Positions 52,272 through 59,472 of a DNA stretch of 64,000 nucleotides are shown here, in pieces (the first letter of the stretch is position 1; each line of letters begins with the position of its first letter). Position numbers and translations under genes: made by a program. The notes below the pieces were generated by a model. The model was given only the letters and a program-made list of their open reading frames with translations. It had not been told where the DNA came from and made no database searches. The stretch is from Acidimicrobiaceae bacterium (GTDB taxonomy: Bacteria; Actinomycetota; Acidimicrobiia; Acidimicrobiales; RAAP-2). The DNA is taken from NCBI GenBank assembly GCA_003138895.1, contig PLHJ01000005.1, positions 3,729 to 67,728 on the forward strand, in the 5' to 3' direction.

Positions 52272-53101
52272 GCATTGACGCTCATTTTCATTTGTGGGAT
52301 AACAACGTTCGTGATCACCGGTGGGTGCGCCAAGTCCCGGGCCTTGGCGAAACCTTCGTGCTCGATGATTATGAGCTGCAGGCTCGCGAAGCGGGTATTG
52401 AAGGAGCAATTTTGGTCCAAGTGCTCAACGACGCTGACGAGACGTCGGATTTCTTAGCGGCTGCTTCACGTTCACCCTTTATACGAGGCGTGGTTGGTTG
52501 GCTTGATTTGGAAGACGCCAACGTGAGTGAGCACGTGTCGATGCTGTGTTCGTCCACGCACGGTCATTCCCTCGTGGGAGTGCGCCATCTAGTGGAGGGA
52601 GAAACGGATCCCGAATTTCTGGAACGTCCGAGTGTTCTTCGAGGGCTTTGTGCTTTGGCGAAAGAAGACCTGGTCTTTGACCTCGTGGTTCGTCCGCGAC
52701 AGATGGCGTCGGCACTTCGAGCGCTCAGGTTGTGTCCCGAACTTCGCGTGGTTCTCGACCACGCGGGAAAGCCTCCAATTGGCGATCAACTTGACGGCGA
52801 GTGGGTTGGTCTTATTACTGAGTACGGGCAGGATGAGCGAATTTCCTGCAAAGTGTCGGGTCTTCTTAACGAAGCTGGTTCGACATGGCGTGAGCGCTCG
52901 TTTGCCCCAATTTTCGAGCACTTATTCGATTCCTTTGGACCTTCGCGGTTGATGTTTGGTTCCGACTGGCCCGTATGTACGACAGTGGCGTCGTTAGACG
53001 AGGTGGTGCAATGGACCACCAAGAACCTCCGGTCACTCAGTCCAAGTGAGCAAGCGAACGTAATGCAAGCAACGGCCGAGCGCGTTTATCTAAAGCAGTA
53101 A
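52268..53101 (+). CDS. Amidohydrolase-family lactonase (COG3618, fuconolactonase-like)
   Basis: MSIDAHFHLWD (HxH), RVVLDHAGKPPIGD, LMFGSDWPVC. Confidence 0.9.
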   Translation: MSIDAHFHLWDNNVRDHRWVRQVPGLGETFVLDDYELQAREAGIEGAILVQVLNDADETSDFLAAASRSPFIRGVVGWLDLEDANVSEHVSMLCSSTHGHSLVGVRHLVEGETDPEFLERPSVLRGLCALAKEDLVFDLVVRPRQMASALRALRLCPELRVVLDHAGKPPIGDQLDGEWVGLITEYGQDERISCKVSGLLNEAGSTWRERSFAPIFEHLFDSFGPSRLMFGSDWPVCTTVASLDEVVQWTTKNLRSLSPSEQANVMQATAERVYLKQ

Positions 53102-53163
53102 CCGAGTAGTTGAAGAACCCGTGAACGTATGATTTACGGCCGAACAGAAGTGGAGAAATAATC

Positions 53164-54018
53164 ATGCGTCTTATGAGACTTGGTGAGATGGGACAAGAGC
53201 GACCCGTGGTCATGTTGGCCGACGGTGCGGTGCTGGACTGTTCGCAGTTGGTGGGGGACTTTGATCCGACATTCTTTGCGTCGGGAGAACTTTCAACCTT
53301 GGCCCAACGTGTTGAAGCATCGGACCTACCCACCATCGACGCAAGCAAGTTCCGAATTGGCGCCCCCGTTGCTCGACCACAGAAGATTGTGTGCGTTGGC
53401 ATGAACTACACGCTGCACGTGCAAGAAAGTGGGGGCGAGATGCCCAAGGAGCCCGTGTTGTTTATGAAATCGCCGGGTACGTTGGTGGGGCCAGACGATC
53501 ACGTGGTGGTTCCTCGAAAATCAGAAATGACTGACTGGGAAGTCGAACTCGCCGTCGTAATCGGGAAAAGGGCGAAGTACATAGAGTCCCCCGACGTAGC
53601 CTTGTCGTACGTGGCCGGTTACGCCATTTCGAACGACGTCTCCGAACGAGAGTTCCAATTACTTCGCGGCGGCCAGTGGGATAAAGGTAAGAACTGCGAA
53701 ACGTTTAATCCCATGGGCCCGTGGGTCCTTAGTGCCGACGAGGTAAGCGACCCCCAAACGATCGATCTACGACTCTCGGTGAACGGGGTTCTTCTTCAGA
53801 ATGATTCCACGAAGAACATGATCTTTCCCGTGGCATACTTGCTTTGGTACATCAGCCAATTCATGGTCCTCGAACCAGGTGACATTGTGAATACCGGCAC
53901 ACCCGCCGGCGTTTCGCTGGGCCACGACGACGTTTCCTTCGTGCGTCCAGGCGACGTCATGGAACTCGAAGGAACTGGTCTTGGCCGCCAGCGTCAGGTT
54001 GCCGTCGCCGCCGAATAA
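53164..54018 (+). CDS. Fumarylacetoacetate hydrolase-family protein (2,4-diketo-3-deoxy sugar-acid hydrolase-like)
   Basis: KIVCVGMNYTLHVQE, DWEVELAVVIGKRAKYI, GYAISNDVSEREFQLLRGGQWDKGKNCETFNPMGPWV, GDIVNTGTPAGVSLG. Confidence 0.93.
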   Translation: MRLMRLGEMGQERPVVMLADGAVLDCSQLVGDFDPTFFASGELSTLAQRVEASDLPTIDASKFRIGAPVARPQKIVCVGMNYTLHVQESGGEMPKEPVLFMKSPGTLVGPDDHVVVPRKSEMTDWEVELAVVIGKRAKYIESPDVALSYVAGYAISNDVSEREFQLLRGGQWDKGKNCETFNPMGPWVLSADEVSDPQTIDLRLSVNGVLLQNDSTKNMIFPVAYLLWYISQFMVLEPGDIVNTGTPAGVSLGHDDVSFVRPGDVMELEGTGLGRQRQVAVAAE

Positions 54019-54033
54019 ATGGCTTCGATGGAC

Positions 54034-54960
54034 CTAACTTCGTAAGACGACGTTGATTGGCACGTCGCCGTTTTGCAATCGGTGAATCTGGTCTTCCAGC
54101 ATGCGCCTCACTCGCGGGAACATCGCACTCGAGGCGCCACCCACGTGGGGACTAATCAGTACGTTTTCTAGCGCGAAGAGTGGGTGATGATCGGGTAACG
54201 GCTCGGGATCCGTCACGTCGAGCGCGAGGCGAAGTCGTCCCGACGTCGCGTGTCGGACCAACGCATCGGTATCGGCAACGAGTCCTCGAGACACATTGAC
54301 GAGAAGGCTGCCCTCACGCATCAACGAGAGAAAATGATCGTCAATCATTCCTTTGGTTGACTCGGTAAGAGGAACGCAGACGACGACGATGTCAAAGTCG
54401 GGTAGTAGAGATGGCAGTGACGAGACGGGATAGATAATGCCGTGTTCATCGTGACGTTCGCGCGACGCGACGCGCGTGATACTTACTTCAAAGGGCAACA
54501 GGCGTTGCTCGATTGCCGTACCTAAACCGCCGTAGCCAACGATTAAGACCCTTCGATCAGCGAGACTGTTGAACAAACGTCGCTTCCAACGTCCCGCCGC
54601 AGCATCGCGAACAAAGTCCGCAATCCCTCGTTGGGACGCGAGAATGAGCGCCATCGTGAGTTCTGCCGTTGAGGTTTCGTGGACACCGGCGGCGTTCGCG
54701 AACACGAGACCCGGCGGAAGCACTGCTTCAACACCGTCGTAACCAATCGCCTGACTCTGCACGAGTTGGGTAGTGACGTTCGCCAAATTTTTGAGAACAA
54801 CAAGATCCGACATGTACGGAAGGACAACCAAGTCGATGGTGTCACGGGGCGCAGGATCGCTCAGGGTCCACTTGAGTACTTCAACACCCTCAATTTTCGA
54901 AGCGAGCGATTCGAAGAGAGAATCAGTAGGAACACTGACGACCAAAGGGCGCGATGACAT
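54034..54960 (-). CDS. D-2-hydroxyacid dehydrogenase (NAD-dependent)
   Basis: VLIVGYGGLGTAIEQRLLPF, VNVSRGLVADTDALV, ISPHVGGAS. Confidence 0.9.
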   Translation of the reverse strand: MSSRPLVVSVPTDSLFESLASKIEGVEVLKWTLSDPAPRDTIDLVVLPYMSDLVVLKNLANVTTQLVQSQAIGYDGVEAVLPPGLVFANAAGVHETSTAELTMALILASQRGIADFVRDAAAGRWKRRLFNSLADRRVLIVGYGGLGTAIEQRLLPFEVSITRVASRERHDEHGIIYPVSSLPSLLPDFDIVVVCVPLTESTKGMIDDHFLSLMREGSLLVNVSRGLVADTDALVRHATSGRLRLALDVTDPEPLPDHHPLFALENVLISPHVGGASSAMFPRVRRMLEDQIHRLQNGDVPINVVLRS

Positions 54961-54967
54961 TATTTCG

Positions 54968-56011
54968 CTACCGGCGCGGATCTACGTGAATCTTGGGGCC
55001 CGGACCCGCACCACTTGGTCGCTCGCCAGCGAGGACGTGACCGACATTGCCCAAGCCCACCGTGGCGGCAACGAGCGGTCGAGGGTCCACCTGGCCACTC
55101 GCGTAAATATCAACGAGGCTTGAAAGAGCCGGTGATCCGCTCAAGATTCCTACGGCGGTGACGTCCTTGATTGTGAGCAGCCGAGAATCAAGGTGACCCG
55201 TGTGTGTACCAAGACCAATAAGGACAATTCGCCCTCCTGGTTCAACAAGATCAAGCGCCTGAGCTGGAACATCCGAGTCGTTCGTGGCGTCAACAACCGC
55301 GTCCCATTGAAGTGCGGGTAATTCTGAAATGAGCCACGCACCGTCAATACCGAGCGTGCGCGCAAACGCCAACGCATCTGGTCGAGTACCGGCGACATGT
55401 ACTTCAATGCCTTGCGACTTGGCAAGAAGGGCGACGAGGAGTCCAATGGTGCCTGGGCCAATGACTAAAAGCCGTTCACCGGGACCAAGCTTTGATCCCC
55501 ACACGCAACGAAGGGCGTTCGCTCCCGGCTCGACCAGTGCACCGAGTGTTTCATCGACGTTGTCCGGCAAGGTTTGCAGGGCTGTCACCGGGACGCGAAG
55601 CTGTTCGGCGAGGGCTCCAGGAAATCCGCCTCGGACACCAATTTCTACGCGGAACTCGCACACGTGTTGATGGCCCAACATACAGCGGCGACAGACCCCG
55701 CAGCCGAGCATGGTGTCGCCCGTAACGCGAAGGCCCAGCCACTTCTCGTCTTCACGTCTCCCAACGGAGACAACCGTACCCATCCATTCGTGACCCAGAC
55801 GCATCGGGAAATGAGCATTCCCGTCGTGCAAGTACGCCATGTCACCCTTAAAGAATTCAACGTCTGTTCCGCACACTCCAACACGCTGCACCTCAATAAC
55901 GGCGAAGCCGGCGTCGGCAATCGGGGCCTGCTCATCGGCAATTTCTGACGTATTGGGGCCCGTGACGACAAACGTTTTCATGGTGCTCATGAAACTACTG
56001 CTCCCGACCAA
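54968..56011 (-). CDS. Zinc-binding medium-chain alcohol/polyol dehydrogenase
   Basis: GVCGTDVEFFKG, LGHEWMGTVVSVGR, VIGPGTIGLLVALLAKS; start probably at an internal Met. Confidence 0.9.
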   Translation of the reverse strand: MVGSSSFMSTMKTFVVTGPNTSEIADEQAPIADAGFAVIEVQRVGVCGTDVEFFKGDMAYLHDGNAHFPMRLGHEWMGTVVSVGRREDEKWLGLRVTGDTMLGCGVCRRCMLGHQHVCEFRVEIGVRGGFPGALAEQLRVPVTALQTLPDNVDETLGALVEPGANALRCVWGSKLGPGERLLVIGPGTIGLLVALLAKSQGIEVHVAGTRPDALAFARTLGIDGAWLISELPALQWDAVVDATNDSDVPAQALDLVEPGGRIVLIGLGTHTGHLDSRLLTIKDVTAVGILSGSPALSSLVDIYASGQVDPRPLVAATVGLGNVGHVLAGERPSGAGPGPKIHVDPRR

Positions 56012-56877
56012 GTTGGGCTCACCAGTCCGCCTTTGCCAACATTGGCAAGAAAAATTCGACCTGCGTCAGGGTATGTCTTTTTTTCGACTTCACTTAATTC
56101 GATCGACGCCGTGGTGATGACGAGAGTGTCGAGGTCCGAGCCCGCGAAGGTGACGCTTGAAGGGTGGGGAGCGTCGACAGTTACAACATCGACGAGGTCG
56201 CCATTGGGCGAAATTGATTGCACTTCGCCTGATCCCCAAAGGGCTACCCAAAGAAAGCCGTCCTGATCGACACATATCCCGTCGGGTAGTTTCTCTCCGA
56301 AACTTCGAAAGATTTTGCGTTCACCCATATATCCCGAGTCAGCGTCGTAGTCGCGGGCATAGACCACCCGACGCAACGTGTCCGTGGAGTAGAAAATTTT
56401 ACCGTCCGGTGACCAAGCAAGACCATTCGAGAGAGTTAGGTCATCGTCAAGTAACTTCACGGCTCCGTTGTCTCCCACGCGAACGAGATATTCGTCTTTA
56501 GAAGTGTCACCCAGACAAAGCGTGCCCACTAGGAATTGACCGCGAGGGTCGCAGGCACCGTCGTTCAGTCGACTGTTTCGTTCGACATCAATAATTCGCG
56601 GTCCTGGTGTCAAATCGCCATTTTCATCCACGACTGCCAATGTCTTCTGAAGCGCCAGGAGAAGCGTGTTGTCCGGTCCCGGTACCGCTACTCCAACGGT
56701 CTCGGGAAACGAGAGTTCCCGAGTTATGGCGATAGAACCTTCGTGGAGCCTTCCTTCGAAGACTTGTCCCGCTTCAATGTCGACCCATACCAAAGTCTGT
56801 CGCTCGCTGTTCCAGCGCGGACCTTCACCAAGAATGTGTCGAATGGGTGAAGCGGGCGTTGCAACGAACGTAGTCAT
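55987..56877 (-). CDS. SMP-30/gluconolactonase/LRE-family lactonase
   Basis: LGEGPRWNSERQTLVWVDIEAG, RLNDGACDPRGQFLVGTL, LSNGLAWSPDGKIFYSTDTL, LPDGICVDQDGFLWVALWGSG. Confidence 0.94.
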   Translation of the reverse strand: MTTFVATPASPIRHILGEGPRWNSERQTLVWVDIEAGQVFEGRLHEGSIAITRELSFPETVGVAVPGPDNTLLLALQKTLAVVDENGDLTPGPRIIDVERNSRLNDGACDPRGQFLVGTLCLGDTSKDEYLVRVGDNGAVKLLDDDLTLSNGLAWSPDGKIFYSTDTLRRVVYARDYDADSGYMGERKIFRSFGEKLPDGICVDQDGFLWVALWGSGEVQSISPNGDLVDVVTVDAPHPSSVTFAGSDLDTLVITTASIELSEVEKKTYPDAGRIFLANVGKGGLVSPTWSGAVVS

Positions 56878-57677
56878 GGGGACGTGGATTCAAATCGCCC
56901 GTCCACAATGGCGCGAATTGTTTCAACGTCATCAACCAATTTCGAAAGCGGCGTTCGGTACACGAGCGCACTGATACTGACGGCACCCACGGCTACCGCT
57001 GGTGACGAGAAGTAGTAGGGAACGGCGAGACAATTTACGCCGAGTTCGTTCTCTTCATCATCCGTCGCATAGCCAACGCTTCGAATGCGAACAAACTCTT
57101 CGTGCAGTGCTTCGGGAGTCGTCAACGTGTTTGACGTGCGAGCCGGAAGCGTGCGCTCACCAACCCACTGCTCGACCGCCGCTAAGTCGAGCAGTTGTGT
57201 AGACAGCAGTAACTTGCCAATTGCGGTGCAGTGGGCGGGATTTCGTCCGCCGATTGTGGATGTAAGCCGGATAGATCCACCAGTGGGATCGACCTTCGAA
57301 CGATAGATAATGCTATTCGAGTCGAGCACGGCGTAGTGAACGGTTTCACCGTAACGATCGGCGAGCTGAACGAGGACGGGCTGGACGCGTACGTGGTCGG
57401 GACGTGATTCATGGTGCGAAAAGGCCATGCGTAAGAATTCGTCACCCAATATGTAGTGTCCACGACCATCTCGACTGGCGAGACCGGCTCGACACAGTGA
57501 CGCGAGTGCGCGGTGCACGGTGGCTTTAGGACTCCTTACAACCTTGGCCATGTCGTCAAGACCAATACCATTTGGGTAGTTCGAGAGTTCCGTTAAGACA
57601 TTGAGAACGCGGTCGGAACCCACGAGGCGACTAGGAGACGTACCATTCGCGTCCGACGTGGCGTGGCGAATTGTCAT
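56874..57677 (-). CDS. IclR-family transcriptional regulator; track ORF start at 57983 is over-extended
   Basis: RVLNVLTELSNYPNGIGLDDMAKVVRSPKATVHRALASLCRAGL wHTH; PAHCTAIGKLLLS, C-terminal IclR effector domain. Confidence 0.93.
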   Translation of the reverse strand: MTIRHATSDANGTSPSRLVGSDRVLNVLTELSNYPNGIGLDDMAKVVRSPKATVHRALASLCRAGLASRDGRGHYILGDEFLRMAFSHHESRPDHVRVQPVLVQLADRYGETVHYAVLDSNSIIYRSKVDPTGGSIRLTSTIGGRNPAHCTAIGKLLLSTQLLDLAAVEQWVGERTLPARTSNTLTTPEALHEEFVRIRSVGYATDDEENELGVNCLAVPYYFSSPAVAVGAVSISALVYRTPLSKLVDDVETIRAIVDGRFESTSP

Positions 57678-57728
57678 AGTATTCCAGATACTAGTCATTA
57701 ATTCTAAGAAACGGAAAGAGGGCCGGTC

Positions 57729-59444
57729 GTGGGGGAGCGTCGAAGCGCGCAGTGGTACGGGGGAAACGATCGCAATTCGTACATCCATCGTGCGTGGATG
57801 CGCCGTGGCCTCGCGAACGATGCCTTTGACGGTCGCCCTCACATTGCCATTGCCAACACAGCCTCTGACCTGACGCCGTGTAACGCACACCTCAACGACG
57901 TGATGGAGAGTGTCCGTGACGGAATTCACGAAGCCGGCGGCGTAGCTCTCAATCTTCCCGTTGTCTCGCTCGGCGAAACCCAAGTGCGACCAACGGCCAT
58001 GTTGTGGCGCAACATGGCGGCCATGGCCACGGAAGAAATGATTCGAGCAAATCCCATTGATGGTGTGGTCCTGCTCGGTGGCTGCGACAAGACAATTCCC
58101 TCACTCTTGATGGCGGCCGCGTCCGTGAATCTTCCAGCACTCGTGATTCCAGGTGGTCCGATGAAGACCGGTACGTTTCGGGGTGAACCGTTGGGTTGTG
58201 GCACCGATGTGTGGCGCCTCAGCGAAGAGACGCGTGCTGGCACGATGACCGAAGAGGATTTCTTTTTATCCGAGTCTTCGATGATCTCGAGTAGCGGGCA
58301 CTGCAACACCATGGGCACAGCGTCGACCATGGCGTGCATGGCGGAAGCTCTCGGCGCCACGCTTCCCGGCATCGCCGGTACTTCAGCCGTCGACAGTCGC
58401 CTCCTCGAAAAATCAGTGGAGTCCGGTCGGCTCATCGTTGAGATGATTGACAAGGATTTGCGGCCGAACGACTTTTTGACCAAGGGCTCGTTCCACAATG
58501 CCATCGTGGCCCTCGCGGCCATTGGTGGCTCGACCAACGCCGTGGTGCACCTACTGGCGATTGCCGGGCGTCTTGGTATTGATCTCACGCTCGAGGATTT
58601 TGATGCCATTGGTTCGCGAGTGCCTCTGCTCGTGAATCTTCAACCAGCCGGTCGGTATCTGATGGATGACTTTCAACGTGCGGGCGGATTTCTTTCCGTG
58701 TTGTCCCAAGTGAAGGATTTGCTGGATCCCATGGCACTCACCGTGACTGGTCGACCACTCGTGGATTTCTTGGACGATCAGAAGATTTGGGATGACGACG
58801 TCATCGCCACACGAAATAGTCCTTTGGTCGCCGAAGCGGGTGTCGTCGTGCTTCGAGGGAATCTGGCTCCCGACGGAGCGGTCATTAAGCCCGCGGCGGC
58901 GTCTGCGAATCTCTTGCAGCATCGAGGGCGAGCACTCGTCTTTGACTCGATTGAAGACATGCACGCGCGCATTGATGACCCTTCGCTCAACGTTGACGAA
59001 AACAGCGTCCTCGTTCTTCGTGGCTGCGGCCCAAGGGGTTATCCGGGAATGCCCGAAGTTGCAAATATGCCAATCCCAAAAAAACTATTGAGTCAAGGCG
59101 TGCGCGACATGGTGCGCGTGTGTGACGGACGAATGAGTGGCACTGCCTATGGCACAGTGGTATTGCACGTCGCGCCAGAAGCGGCGGCCAATGGCCCACT
59201 GGGTCTCGTGCAAACGGGCGACTTCATTGCTTTAGACGTGGCGAAGCGAAGTCTCACGCTGGAAGTCGACGAAAAGGAACTAGCCAAGCGCCGACCGAGC
59301 AAGGCCATGACCGATGCCTTTGCGAAACCGCTTCGAGGTTGGGAACGTCTCTACGTTGATCACGTGCAGCAAGCCAACACGGGAGCGGACCTTGACTTCT
59401 TGCAAGGTTCCAGTGGGGATCAGGTGTCGCGCGAGTCGCACTGA
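57729..59444 (+). CDS. IlvD/EDD-family dehydratase (sugar-acid dehydratase-like); GTG start
   Basis: SDLTPCNAHLNDV, LLGGCDKTIPSLLMAAASVNLPA, GHCNTMGTASTMACMAEALG, DGRMSGTAYGTVVLHVAPEAA. Confidence 0.94.
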   Translation: MGERRSAQWYGGNDRNSYIHRAWMRRGLANDAFDGRPHIAIANTASDLTPCNAHLNDVMESVRDGIHEAGGVALNLPVVSLGETQVRPTAMLWRNMAAMATEEMIRANPIDGVVLLGGCDKTIPSLLMAAASVNLPALVIPGGPMKTGTFRGEPLGCGTDVWRLSEETRAGTMTEEDFFLSESSMISSSGHCNTMGTASTMACMAEALGATLPGIAGTSAVDSRLLEKSVESGRLIVEMIDKDLRPNDFLTKGSFHNAIVALAAIGGSTNAVVHLLAIAGRLGIDLTLEDFDAIGSRVPLLVNLQPAGRYLMDDFQRAGGFLSVLSQVKDLLDPMALTVTGRPLVDFLDDQKIWDDDVIATRNSPLVAEAGVVVLRGNLAPDGAVIKPAAASANLLQHRGRALVFDSIEDMHARIDDPSLNVDENSVLVLRGCGPRGYPGMPEVANMPIPKKLLSQGVRDMVRVCDGRMSGTAYGTVVLHVAPEAAANGPLGLVQTGDFIALDVAKRSLTLEVDEKELAKRRPSKAMTDAFAKPLRGWERLYVDHVQQANTGADLDFLQGSSGDQVSRESH

Positions 59445-59472
59445 CACCTTGTGAGTATGAGAGCAACGTTGC

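Noticed and set aside
56874-57983. Full 369-aa IclR ORF
   Set aside because: The first ~100 residues overlap the oppositely oriented IlvD/EDD gene and precede the canonical wHTH start; start near 57677 preferred.
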